From Phycisphaerae bacterium (GTDB lineage: Bacteria; Planctomycetota; Phycisphaerae; Phycisphaerales; SM1A02): a DNA stretch of 64,000 nt. Positions 44,008-51,301 of the stretch are shown one piece after another; the stretch's first letter is position 1; the number at the start of each line of letters is the position of its first letter. The DNA is taken from assembly GCA_016845245.1 (NCBI GenBank), contig JAERSY010000067.1, forward strand, positions 1-64,000, in the 5' to 3' direction. The position numbers and the translations under genes are program-made. The notes under the pieces are model-generated. The model was not told where the DNA came from and ran no database searches. It saw only the letters and a list, made by a program, of their open reading frames with translations.

Positions 44008-44843
44008 AACCAGTGATTCCTCCAAAGAAGGGCAAAGCAAACATGAAACTGAAGACCGCAATGGAAGACCTGCGGCTTCATGCGCCTGCATCATGGGTGA
44101 TTGAATCCATTGACGCAAACTTTTCGCCCGACCGAATGGTTGCGGGCCTCACGTACGCGATGGATGGACAAATTAGAACACTCAAGCTCAGCGAAGGCGA
44201 AATCGCTGCGAGTGTGCAGTGCACCGAAGAGAAGCCATACAAGTTAACAATCAAAGTCCCAGTCTTAACAAGTGATGGCTGGATGAAAGTTGCGAAACTG
44301 ATGGCAGTTGAGGCGAGGATGGCAGCTCGGCTCTCAGCGGGGCGCATCCCACCAACCCTTGCAGCGATGCTCAGAGAATGTAAACAGTCGCCATTTATTG
44401 GCGACATTGAATCGACGTGTACTTGCAAGGACAAGAAGCCGTGTAAACATGCAGCAGCAGCACTTTTCTTAACTGCTGAGCGTTTGCTTGCAATGCCACT
44501 TCGCTACTTTGAGATGCGTGGTACTGACAAAGAAGACTTGCTCATGAAACTTCGCCAAGCCCGAACGCTTGATGCAAAAGGGCAAGCAAAGGCGCACGCG
44601 AGTATTCGCGAAGATGAACTGCCAGAGCTAGCACCGTTTGATTCATGCCTTGAAGATTTTTGGCGAATGCCGAAGTCTCCAAAGGAAGCAGACAGGGCAC
44701 CGATGCCACCACACCTGCCGCATACATTGCTTCGCCGGCTCGGCATTTCACCAATGGACGCAAAATTCCCCATGGTTGGGCTCTTAGAGACGATTTACGA
44801 TGAGGTTTCGCGTATTGCACGCGAGCAACGTCGGGATTCTTGA
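44004..44843 (+). CDS. SWIM zinc-finger protein, partner of the SNF2 protein
   Basis: A 279-residue protein with the SWIM motif CTCKDKKPCKH (CxCx5-6CxH) near residues 138-149. It is preceded by a domain with IESIDANFSPDRMVAGLTYAMDG and followed by a helical part. SWIM proteins and SNF2 helicases are often encoded side by side in bacteria, and the pair is thought to bind nucleic acid together. Here they share an ATGA junction. There is no signal peptide, and the protein should be cytoplasmic. No enzymatic domain is visible. Confidence 0.88.
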   Translation: MKPVIPPKKGKANMKLKTAMEDLRLHAPASWVIESIDANFSPDRMVAGLTYAMDGQIRTLKLSEGEIAASVQCTEEKPYKLTIKVPVLTSDGWMKVAKLMAVEARMAARLSAGRIPPTLAAMLRECKQSPFIGDIESTCTCKDKKPCKHAAAALFLTAERLLAMPLRYFEMRGTDKEDLLMKLRQARTLDAKGQAKAHASIREDELPELAPFDSCLEDFWRMPKSPKEADRAPMPPHLPHTLLRRLGISPMDAKFPMVGLLETIYDEVSRIAREQRRDS

Positions 44844-44994
44844 AAGAAATTCAACTGAGTTGACTTGTCATCTCTGCACAGGGTATGTGCAGTTATTGGA
44901 CGCAAAATAATTCCAACTTCGACAAAAGTCCCCCTCTGTGGCAGTCGATAGGTTTTTACCCCCAGAGAGTATTGGGGGATTTGAGGTACACACC

Positions 44995-45252
44995 ATGAAT
45001 AACAGTCATCACGCATCTGAACACGTACGACCAATGCTTGCAGCAATGGCACGCTCTATTGAAGCTGCTCGTGCAAAACGCAGTAAGCCACAACAACACT
45101 CATGGCAGGGATCGTCGGAGGGGACGACCCCTGAGTTACCTCAGTTTAAAATTGGAAATCCGCTCGCTGATAATGGCAAAGCGAAAGCAAAACCAAAATC
45201 TGCTGCGAGCTCATTTTTCAGAGATCGAGATTCCTACCGAAAGGCCGGTTAA
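44995..45252 (+). CDS. Small basic hypothetical protein
   Basis: An 85-residue, Lys/Ala/Ser/Gln-rich, probably largely disordered product. The ATG at 44995 is chosen for GAGG eight bases upstream; open frame before it begins only at a GTG within a hairpin region (CCCCCA/TGGGGG near 44960-44980). The N-terminal MNNSHHASEHVRPMLAAMARSIEAARAKRSK could form one amphipathic helix. It ends before a perfect 14-bp terminator, which supports its being a real transcription unit. Function unknown. Confidence 0.45.
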   Translation: MNNSHHASEHVRPMLAAMARSIEAARAKRSKPQQHSWQGSSEGTTPELPQFKIGNPLADNGKAKAKPKSAASSFFRDRDSYRKAG

Positions 45253-45298
45253 TCCAGAGGGAAGAATCTCAGTGTATTTTGATCCATCCTGACAAAAG

Positions 45299-45330
45299 AA
45301 AAGAGCACTTCATTTGAAGTGCTCTTTTCT
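45299..45330. terminator. Perfect bidirectional terminator
   Basis: A 14-bp perfect stem, GAAAAGAGCACTTC with GAAGTGCTCTTTTC, loop ATTT, followed by TTTTTG on the plus strand and by TTTTG on the minus strand. It ends the small basic gene and the rpsP-trmD-rplS operon, whose last stop is at 45349. Confidence 0.92.
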
Positions 45331-45348
45331 TTTTGTATTGTCCAACAC

Positions 45349-45723
45349 TTACGCGTTATTAAGACCACGTCGTTGGTCACGGAGTCGTCGTGATTTACCA
45401 ACTCTGTCTCGTAAGTAATATAGTTTTGCTCTTCGCGCATCACCTCGGCGAACAACTTCGATTTTTGCAATTCGTGGAGAGTGAAGCGGGAAGATTCGCT
45501 CAACACCTTCATTTGCGACGATGCGTCTTACGGTAATTGTTTCGTTGACGCCACGGTTGTTTCTGCTGATGTACACACCTTGGAAAACCTGCACGCGTTC
45601 TTTGTCGCCTTCGACAATGGTGTAGTGCACGTTGATGGTGTCACCAATCGTGAAGTTTGGAAAGAATCCTTCTTCACGAAGTTGACCTTGAGTAACTGAT
45701 TCGATGAGTTGTTGCGTACCCAT
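45349..45723 (-). CDS. rplS: 50S ribosomal protein L19
   Basis: A 124-residue bL19. The conserved stretches are present: LREEGFFPNFTIGDTINVHYTI, GDKERVQVFQGVYISRNNRGVNETITVRRI (in pieces), GVERIFPLHSPRIAKIEVVRRGDARRAKLYYLRDR (in pieces). The last residues RRLRDQRRGLNNA are normal. The gene follows trmD by 67 bases, a spacer with a strong hairpin before the AAGGAG site. Confidence 0.97.
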   Translation of the reverse strand: MGTQQLIESVTQGQLREEGFFPNFTIGDTINVHYTIVEGDKERVQVFQGVYISRNNRGVNETITVRRIVANEGVERIFPLHSPRIAKIEVVRRGDARRAKLYYLRDRVGKSRRLRDQRRGLNNA

Positions 45724-45748
45724 GTGGTACTCCTTTTCCTACTCTGTC

Positions 45749-45770
45749 TGAAGCAACCGGGGTTGCTTCA
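45749..45770 (-). promoter_or_regulatory. Perfect hairpin in the trmD-rplS spacer
   Basis: TGAAGCAACC and GGTTGCTTCA form a 9-10 bp stem with a tiny loop, about 20 bases upstream of the rplS ribosome binding site. On the minus strand it has no following T-run, so it is not a terminator. It may be a translational control or processing site; L19 leaders with control hairpins are known in Firmicutes. Confidence 0.4.
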
Positions 45771-45790
45771 GGTGTGACTTGAGACGTTGC

Positions 45791-46507
45791 TCAGGGGTCA
45801 ACTTCCTCATTGTTGAGCAAGTCAGGGCGACGCACCTCTGTGCGTTGTCGTGATTGCTCTTGTCGCCAAGCGTCCACAGCGTCGTGGTCTCCGCTTAACA
45901 ATATTTCTGGCACTTCCATTTCATTCCAAACACGAGGACGTGTGTAGTGCGGGCAATCGAGCACACGGTTTCCGTCTGCATCCCGCTGTGAAAAGGAATC
46001 CTCGGCAGCAGAGTCTGCATGCCCAAGAACGCCAGGGAGAAGCCGAACAACTGCATCAACAAGAAGCAGTGCGGGGAGTTCTCCACCACTGAGCACATAA
46101 TCACCTGTACTCAGTTCGAGGGGTTCGAGCAGTTCAATCACACGCTCATCAATACCCTCGTAGTGACCTGCAATCAGAAGTAAATGTTTCTGTTTTGCAA
46201 GTGCCTCAACTCTTTCTTGCGTGAGCGGTTCACCTTGCGGCGTAAAGTGCACACGCTGAGTTGGAATATCCGATTGTCGTTCAACCGCTTTGACTGCGTC
46301 ATAGAGCGGTTGGCACATCATGACCATCCCTGGTCCACCACCAAACGGTCTGTCATCGACCTTTCGGTGTTTATTGTCAGCCCAATCTCGGATGTCGAAA
46401 GTGTTAATCTCAACATGCCCTGCATCTCGTGCACGTTTGACAATACTCGTTTCAAGGGTTGCTTCAAGCATCTCAGGAAACAATGTCAAAATGTCGATCC
46501 GCATCAT
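45791..46507 (-). CDS. trmD: tRNA (guanine-N1)-methyltransferase TrmD
   Basis: SPOUT-class enzyme that methylates G37 of tRNAs reading CUN, CCN and CGG. The 238-residue protein shows MRIDILTLFPEML, DDRPFGGGPGMVM with substrate-binding residues, LLIAGHYEGIDERV and LSTGDYVLSGGELPALLLVDAV (in pieces), which form the trefoil knot. It lies between rpsP (30 bases) and rplS. rimM, normally between rpsP and trmD, is absent. Confidence 0.97.
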   Translation of the reverse strand: MMRIDILTLFPEMLEATLETSIVKRARDAGHVEINTFDIRDWADNKHRKVDDRPFGGGPGMVMMCQPLYDAVKAVERQSDIPTQRVHFTPQGEPLTQERVEALAKQKHLLLIAGHYEGIDERVIELLEPLELSTGDYVLSGGELPALLLVDAVVRLLPGVLGHADSAAEDSFSQRDADGNRVLDCPHYTRPRVWNEMEVPEILLSGDHDAVDAWRQEQSRQRTEVRRPDLLNNEEVDP

Positions 46508-46537
46508 TGGACCAAAACGACTGATTCAGTCGCTCCC

Positions 46538-46804
46538 TTACCCGAGTTTTTTCCCAGGCGTTGGGTCAATGTCTGCTCGCTTGAGCAAACTTGCAACCGT
46601 ACTCGATGGCTGCGCACCAACACTGAGCCAGTAATCGATTCGGTCTGGCTTAAAGTTAAGTTGTTTATCTTCTGGAGCAATTGGGTCGTACCAACCAAGT
46701 TCTTCGATGACTCTGCCATCTCTTGGTGCACGCTTATCCATTGCATTTAACCTGTAAAACGGGCGATGTCGTCGACCCATTCTCTTTAATCGCAATACAA
46801 CCAT
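46538..46804 (-). CDS. rpsP: 30S ribosomal protein S16
   Basis: An 88-residue bS16 with the family start MVVLRLKRMGRRHRPFYRLNAMD and ELGWYDP, then DRIDYWLSVGAQPSSTV. AGGAG (46809-46813 on the minus strand) precedes the ATG. The leader is about 130 bases long from the predicted promoter at 46940-46967. It is the first gene of rpsP-trmD-rplS. Confidence 0.96.
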   Translation of the reverse strand: MVVLRLKRMGRRHRPFYRLNAMDKRAPRDGRVIEELGWYDPIAPEDKQLNFKPDRIDYWLSVGAQPSSTVASLLKRADIDPTPGKKLG

Positions 46805-46939
46805 TGTTGCACTCCTTTGTAAGGCCTTGCTCGTGCTGAAGTACGAATACTTGAGTCACTGCGTTCCGTTGAACTCTTCTGAAGACCATCTTCTAGAGCT
46901 GTGCGGAGACGCTTCGCAAAGCGACCATGCGAACGGAGT

Positions 46940-46967
46940 ATTGTATCAAACTCAAGCCAATCCGCAA
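46940..46967 (-). promoter_or_regulatory. Promoter of rpsP-trmD-rplS
   Basis: On the minus strand, TTGCGG (46962-46967) and TACAAT (46940-46945) are spaced 16 bases, directly after the end of the site-2 protease gene. The leader contains CGCTT-CGCA-AAGCG near 46909-46922 and no other clear structure. Confidence 0.55.
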
Positions 46968-46970
46968 AGA

Positions 46971-47624
46971 TTACGATTGAAACAGGGTGTACAAGATGCC
47001 TACATATGCTCCTGCGACCTTATGAGCAAGCATAAACGCAAAAGAAGCCGCATTTGTCCAGATCAGGAAGAGCAAAAACATAAGCCCAGCAAGACCCGCT
47101 TGGGGGTGGCTGTACCACCGCGCGACTGTGTTAGAGAGATTTGAAAGAATCGTGGAGCCGTCTAATGGCGGAATCGGAAGGAGATTGAACGCAAAGAGAA
47201 CGAGGTTCAAGAAACCGCCTGTGAAGAGGAAAATCGTGAGGTCAGTTTGTTCACCTTCAAGATCAATAACAAACGCAAGAATGGTCAGCGTGATGAACGC
47301 GATGAGAAGATTCATGAGTGGACCCGCTGCAGAAACAAGAATGCGTCCCCACTTTCGATGTCTAAAGCGGTAGGGGTTGATCGGCATGAGCCCCCACGCA
47401 ATGCCGAGTAGTAAAAAGACGACGATGGATGGAACGCCCATGTGCACGATAGGGTTTGCGGTCATGTGCCCAGTTGTAATGGGCGTATCGTCACCCTCAT
47501 AAATCGCAGCCCAGCCATGTGCAAGTTCGTGCAGGGTGATTGATGCAATGACCCAAAAAATCCACGAGACAAGTTCAGTGCCTTGACCGCTCTGCCATAA
47601 ATCATGAACCCACCAACCAGTCAA
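46971..47624 (-). CDS. Site-2 protease-like M50 metalloprotease
   Basis: Intramembrane zinc protease family, 217 residues. The zinc-binding HELAH is at 32-36 in the first helix, and the third ligand lies in NLLPIPPLDG at 147-156. About five to six hydrophobic helices fill the rest; there is no PDZ or CBS domain, which puts it in the small YwhC/FtsH-associated-like group. It overlaps the upstream thioredoxin-like lipoprotein gene by 4 bases. The substrate is unknown; an anti-sigma protein such as that encoded at 48609 is possible but not shown. Confidence 0.85.
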   Translation of the reverse strand: MTGWWVHDLWQSGQGTELVSWIFWVIASITLHELAHGWAAIYEGDDTPITTGHMTANPIVHMGVPSIVVFLLLGIAWGLMPINPYRFRHRKWGRILVSAAGPLMNLLIAFITLTILAFVIDLEGEQTDLTIFLFTGGFLNLVLFAFNLLPIPPLDGSTILSNLSNTVARWYSHPQAGLAGLMFLLFLIWTNAASFAFMLAHKVAGAYVGILYTLFQS

Positions 47625-47974
47625 TTCGCTTCAGTCACTTTCTGTTCAATGTCATGCACGCTAGGTAATCCATGCGACCAGTTTCTACACGAAATGGATT
47701 TGGATGCACTTGGCGCGACGTCAAACAAATCCTTTCCACCAATGAGAATTGTCGGCGCGCCCCAACCAAGTAATGGGTCGCCATCTTCAAGTTGTGTTAA
47801 ATCAACTCGTTCAACCGTTGCATCAGGGCATGCCTCAATGAGCCGGTCGTAGAGTAGTGGCGTATTTGGACATCCATCGAAATACAAGAACTGCATGGGT
47901 TCTGTGACTGGCTTTGACGATTGGCAACACATGAGAAAGAGCGGAAGTATAAGTTGTAGCGATTGCGGACGCAT
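47621..47974 (-). CDS. Lipoprotein or exported protein with thioredoxin-like fold
   Basis: A 117-residue product from the ATG at 47974 (a start at 48001 is in frame but would lie in the divergent promoter). The N-terminus SLQLILPLFLMCC looks like a lipoprotein signal, though the lipobox is imperfect. The remainder resembles a small thioredoxin-like domain: MQFLYFDGCPNTPLLYDRL with cysteine at the first active-site position and no second one, TVERVDLTQLEDGDPLLGWGAPTILIGGKDLF with cis-proline-like APT. A further cysteine (SCRNW) lies near the end. A role in redox or metal handling is inferred. Confidence 0.6.
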   Translation of the reverse strand: MRPQSLQLILPLFLMCCQSSKPVTEPMQFLYFDGCPNTPLLYDRLIEACPDATVERVDLTQLEDGDPLLGWGAPTILIGGKDLFDVAPSASKSISCRNWSHGLPSVHDIEQKVTEAN

Positions 47975-47991
47975 GGCATATAGCGTAGTCT
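47963..47991 (+). promoter_or_regulatory. Promoter of the second ECF sigma factor, leaderless type
   Basis: TTGCGG (47963-47968), 17 bases, then TAGTCT (47986-47991); the ATG at 48001 follows 9 bases later and no Shine-Dalgarno is present. The transcript would begin at or within two or three bases of the start codon. Confidence 0.45.
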
Positions 47992-48000
47992 GTTGACACA

Positions 48001-48606
48001 ATGAGTGGTCAAGAACCTGAAATTCGGACAGACGAAGAACTTTTGGTTGCTCATTTGGATGGCGATGGGAGCGCTTTCCCCGAGTTAATGGACCGTTACA
48101 AGAATGAACTACTCCATTTCCTCATCAGATTTGTTGGCTCGAAAGCGGCTGCTGAAGACGTTTTTCAGGAAACTTTTCTCCAAATTCACATCTCTGGAGC
48201 GACTTTTGACCCAAAAAGACGATTTAAACCGTGGTTATTTACAATTGCAGCGAACAAAGGACGGGATTGGCATCGTAAACACTCAAAGCGAACAGTGATG
48301 TCACTGTCGCAGGAAATTGGTGGAGGCGAAGGTGAAACAGCACGCTTCGTAGATTTAATGGAAAGCGATACGGAGTTGCCAGATGCAGATTTACTTCAAA
48401 GCGAACAAATCGAAGACGTTCGTAAAGCAGTTGATGAACTCCCAACGCATTTGCGGGAGATTCTGTTGTTGAACTACTTCCAACAAATGAGTTACGTTCA
48501 AATTTCAGATTCTCTTGAAATTCCACTTGGCACTGTAAAAAGTAGATTGCATGCTGCGGTGGCGGCATTTCGAAATGCGTGGCAGAGTTCACAGGAAGAG
48601 CAGTAA
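48001..48606 (+). CDS. ECF-family RNA polymerase sigma factor
   Basis: A 201-residue sigma factor. Region 2: DELLVAHLDGDGSAFPELMDRY type sequence (about 12-30), AAAEDVFQETFLQI, RRFKPWLFTIAANKGRDWHRK. Region 4: LPTHLREILLLNYFQQMSYVQISDSLEIPLGTVKSRLHAAVAAFR (in pieces) with the helix-turn-helix at about 165-185. It is followed after 2 bases by a membrane protein gene, forming the second sigma/membrane-protein pair of the window. It is divergent from the thioredoxin-like lipoprotein gene. Target genes are unknown. Confidence 0.92.
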   Translation: MSGQEPEIRTDEELLVAHLDGDGSAFPELMDRYKNELLHFLIRFVGSKAAAEDVFQETFLQIHISGATFDPKRRFKPWLFTIAANKGRDWHRKHSKRTVMSLSQEIGGGEGETARFVDLMESDTELPDADLLQSEQIEDVRKAVDELPTHLREILLLNYFQQMSYVQISDSLEIPLGTVKSRLHAAVAAFRNAWQSSQEEQ

Positions 48607-48608
48607 CG

Positions 48609-49493
48609 ATGACAGAACAGTTTGAACACCTAGGACTTTCAGATGAAGACGCAGCAATGGTTGATCGCCTTGCAGATGTTGGATTTGAACTTGAAGCTTT
48701 AGGCGAACTTTCTGACGACGAACGAACACGTGCAACAAACATCTTGAAAACGCTTGGTTTATTACACGCTTATCCTGTTGAAGACGCTTCCGACACACTC
48801 ATCGACGCAACGCTTGCTCGCATCAATCAGTATGACGCGAAGCAAGCAGACCGCATGACCATTACAACCAATGAAATTGAACCGCTCACAGGCGGATTTA
48901 GAATTCGCATTCCAGATTTTGTAAGTGTCGCGGCAGTCCTTTTGATTGTCGCGTCTGTGTTTATCATGGTTGGGCGAAATGCAAGGGCACGTTCAATTAG
49001 CAATCAATGCGCGCAAAACATGGCAATGGTCGGGCAGGGCCTCTTTAACTTTGCACAAGACCACAATGGTGCCATGCCAACTGAAGAAGCGTCTAATCTC
49101 GCTTCCATGTTTAGCGGTTTTATGCCGCACAGAACCGACGAAGACGCTCTTGTGAATCTTGGCTACTGCGACCAAAATCACCTCAATTGTCCCGGCCATG
49201 GCGGCGAAGAAAGCGGTTTTAGTTATCAAACCCAATCGAAAGAACTCTGGGATGGACTACAAAAACGAGGTCGAGTCATCATTCTCTTGAGTGACCGAAA
49301 CCCGATTCTCGACAAACTCATTGCAGGCCAGCAGTGTGACCCATTGACGCCATCTCAGAACCACGGCTCTCTTGGCCAGAATCAATTACAGGATGATGGC
49401 TCAACAAGGCAGGGGCCACCCGTTGTGGGTGAAGACCGAATCTGGATTCTAGACGGTTATAACAGCTCAATAGACATCTTTTTAACCCATTAA
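48609..49493 (+). CDS. Membrane protein with pilin-like outer domain, probable anti-sigma partner
   Basis: A 294-residue protein from the ATG at 48609, with GAAGAGCAG upstream. The N-terminal 100 residues are cytoplasmic and acidic, one helix spans about 104-121 (FVSVAAVLLIVASVFIMV), and the segment after it, ARSISNQCAQNMAMVGQGLFNFAQDHNGAMP, matches the post-helix region of type II prepilin-like (DUF1559-type) planctomycete proteins. No prepilin peptidase site precedes the helix because the helix is internal. Gene order suggests that it restrains the sigma factor, with the outer part as sensor. This is inference; no zinc-finger motif is present. Confidence 0.55.
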   Translation: MTEQFEHLGLSDEDAAMVDRLADVGFELEALGELSDDERTRATNILKTLGLLHAYPVEDASDTLIDATLARINQYDAKQADRMTITTNEIEPLTGGFRIRIPDFVSVAAVLLIVASVFIMVGRNARARSISNQCAQNMAMVGQGLFNFAQDHNGAMPTEEASNLASMFSGFMPHRTDEDALVNLGYCDQNHLNCPGHGGEESGFSYQTQSKELWDGLQKRGRVIILLSDRNPILDKLIAGQQCDPLTPSQNHGSLGQNQLQDDGSTRQGPPVVGEDRIWILDGYNSSIDIFLTH

Positions 49494-49520
49494 TCCCATT
49501 GATAGGACGATATGGTGTTG

Positions 49521-49549
49521 TTTCCATCGATAGTGAATTCTGCTACACT
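49521..49549 (+). promoter_or_regulatory. Promoter of rpmI-rplT
   Basis: TTTCCA (49521-49526) and TACACT (49544-49549) are separated by 17 bases; the start site would be near 49556, about 18 bases before the rpmI ATG, with GGAG in between. A promoter here explains rpmI expression without an upstream infC gene. Confidence 0.5.
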
Positions 49550-49573
49550 ACGTGGCTCGAATTGGAGATTTGT

Positions 49574-49783
49574 ATGTCAAAGTTGAAATCACATAAAGGT
49601 TTGCTGAAACGAATTCGCATCACTGCAAAAGGCAAGGTGAAGGTTCGGCGTGCATTTGGAGGTCACCTCCGCAGTCACAAGTCTGGCAAACTCATGCGTT
49701 CATATCGTGAGCCGAACTATGTTGGTAAGGCAGACATTAAACGCATTGGTGCGATGTTAAACGAACGATTGACTTCAAACTAA
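49574..49783 (+). CDS. rpmI: 50S ribosomal protein L35
   Basis: A 69-residue bL35 starting at ATG 49574 (MSKLKSHKGLLKRIRITAKGKVKVRRA in pieces), with GGAG nine bases upstream. The open frame before it is not coding. The family HKGxxKR and HLRSHKS elements are present. infC, the usual first gene of this operon, is absent. rplT follows after 80 bases. Confidence 0.93.
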   Translation: MSKLKSHKGLLKRIRITAKGKVKVRRAFGGHLRSHKSGKLMRSYREPNYVGKADIKRIGAMLNERLTSN

Positions 49784-49801
49784 TTTGAACACACGACTGT
49801 T

Positions 49802-49843
49802 TGGCGGGCTGAAGCGTTAAGCACTCAGCTTAACCCCCGACCA
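49802..49843 (+). promoter_or_regulatory. Two-part hairpin in the rpmI-rplT spacer, possible L20 control site
   Basis: An inner perfect stem, GTTAAGC-ACTCA-GCTTAAC (49816-49834), sits within an outer stem TGGCGGG (49802-49808) with CCCG-A-CCA (49836-49843). It lies just before the AAAGGAGG site of rplT. L20 represses its own operon through RNA structures in other bacteria, which makes this a plausible operator; it is not shown here. Confidence 0.45.
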
Positions 49844-49863
49844 GATGACAAAGGAGGCAACAC

Positions 49864-50235
49864 ATGCCACGCGTACGAAAAGGTGCTGCTAGAAACAAAG
49901 CACGTAAACGAATTCTCCGCGAAGCTCGCGGATACTGGGGAACTAAAAGTAGACATAAACAACAGGCGAAAGTCGCGCTCACCCGCGCAGGCCAATTCGC
50001 ATACCGTGATCGCCGCGCTCGTCGTCGTGACTTTAGACGCATTTGGATTACGCGGATTACTGCAGCATGCAGAATGCGTGGTACACGGTACAGCAGGTTC
50101 ATGAATGGCCTTAAGAATGCAGGCATTCTTCTCAACAGAAAGATGCTTAGCCAAATGGCAATTGAAGATCCTCAAGCGTTTGACAAACTTGTCACACTTG
50201 CAGAACAGAAAACCACTGCGCAAGCAAGCAAGTGA
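49864..50235 (+). CDS. rplT: 50S ribosomal protein L20
   Basis: A 123-residue bL20: [26 protein letters not shown] at the start (in pieces), then [24 protein letters not shown] and [31 protein letters not shown] strong AAAGGAGG lies upstream. Its TGA overlaps the GTG of the methyltransferase gene, an unusual coupling of a ribosomal protein to an enzyme that may modify lipids or RNA. Confidence 0.97.
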   Translation: MPRVRKGAARNKARKRILREARGYWGTKSRHKQQAKVALTRAGQFAYRDRRARRRDFRRIWITRITAACRMRGTRYSRFMNGLKNAGILLNRKMLSQMAIEDPQAFDKLVTLAEQKTTAQASK

Positions 50236-50846
50236 TTCGCTTCGTCTCTCAAGCAATCAAGAACTATCACGCGACGGGTGCAATCGCACCTTCGTCGCGT
50301 TTTCTTGCGCGGGAGATGGTTGCATCAATCCCAAAAGGCGATAACAGACGAGTCTTAGAAGTTGGTTGCGGCACGGGGGCATTCACCAAAGCGATTTTGA
50401 AAAAGCTTCAAGAGGGCGATGAGTTTCACATTGTCGAAATGAACGATGCATTTTGTGAAGATGTTGAGAAAAACTTACTTGGACCATTTCGTTCGGAAAA
50501 TCCAGATGTTAGTGTGACTTTGCATCATGCACTCATCGAAGATGCACCAATCGAAGGCGTGTTTGATGCCATCATCTGTGGGCTTCCCTTTAACAATTTT
50601 CCGCTTCCGCTTGTTGAATCAATTTTTGGAAGCATGTTTACGTTGCTGAAAGAGGGCGGTGAACTTTCCTATTTTGAGTATCTTGGAATGCGTTCATTGA
50701 AGTATGTCTTTGGTACGCCAACGCTTCGCAAAGCAACCGAAGAGCGTACCGCAGACATTAATGCTCGAATGCGCGAACATCAAGGCAGTGAAGAACGCGT
50801 TTGGTGTAACTTGCCACCGAGCCGCGTCGTACGATTACGAAAATGA
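50232..50846 (+). CDS. SAM-dependent methyltransferase (phospholipid N-methyltransferase-like)
   Basis: A 204-residue class I methyltransferase starting at GTG 50232. The SAM motif is [11 protein letters not shown] at 41-51, with an acidic end of strand 2 in HIVEMND, and motif [14 protein letters not shown] near 115-125. The ending [12 protein letters not shown] and the N-terminal [15 protein letters not shown] resemble PmtA-type phosphatidylethanolamine N-methyltransferases and related KsgA-fold proteins. Which of these, lipid or RNA, is the substrate is not certain, though NLPF-like GLPF also occurs in rRNA dimethyltransferases. It is coupled to rplT and to the acetyltransferase gene (ATGA). 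Confidence 0.72.
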   Translation: MIRFVSQAIKNYHATGAIAPSSRFLAREMVASIPKGDNRRVLEVGCGTGAFTKAILKKLQEGDEFHIVEMNDAFCEDVEKNLLGPFRSENPDVSVTLHHALIEDAPIEGVFDAIICGLPFNNFPLPLVESIFGSMFTLLKEGGELSYFEYLGMRSLKYVFGTPTLRKATEERTADINARMREHQGSEERVWCNLPPSRVVRLRK

Positions 50847-51301
50847 AACCAATCGTCGTGACAGCTGAAGATTGTTATGCACTTCGCTCAACTGTCCTTC
50901 GCCCAAATCAACCCAAAGCAAACTGGACCTTTGACACTGACAGCGATGCGCGGTCGTTACACATGGCACTTCAAGATGATTCGAGTGACATCGTTGCGGT
51001 CGTCAGCATTCTTCCAGAAAAGCACGAATCATGTGATGGGTGCCAGTGGCGTCTTCGCTCGATGGCAGTTCGCGAAGAACTACAAGGGCGCGGCCTTGGC
51101 GGGCAATTGATTTCAGCGGTGCTTGCAAAACTTGATGGGGGCGTGTGGTGTACTGCGAGAAAAAACGTCGAGGGATTCTACAAAACGTATGGTTTTACTG
51201 TCGTAGGCGACGAGTTTACGATGAATAACATGCCCCACGTTCGAATGATGCGACTCTTTACCCCTTCGCAGAACGACGCCGTTGAAGTTCAGCATCAATA
51301 A
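50843..51301 (+). CDS. GNAT-family N-acetyltransferase
   Basis: A 152-residue acetyltransferase with the GNAT core: WRLRSMAVREELQGRGLGGQLISAVLAKL, in which the acetyl-CoA-binding R-G-x-G of motif A is exact (RGLGG), then WCTARKNVEGFYKTYGFTVVGDEFTM, motif B. The N-terminus includes LRSTVLRPNQPKANWTFDTD typical of small proteins in this group. The substrate is unknown. Its last 44 bases overlap the 3' end of prfB on the other strand. Confidence 0.85.
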   Translation: MKPIVVTAEDCYALRSTVLRPNQPKANWTFDTDSDARSLHMALQDDSSDIVAVVSILPEKHESCDGCQWRLRSMAVREELQGRGLGGQLISAVLAKLDGGVWCTARKNVEGFYKTYGFTVVGDEFTMNNMPHVRMMRLFTPSQNDAVEVQHQ

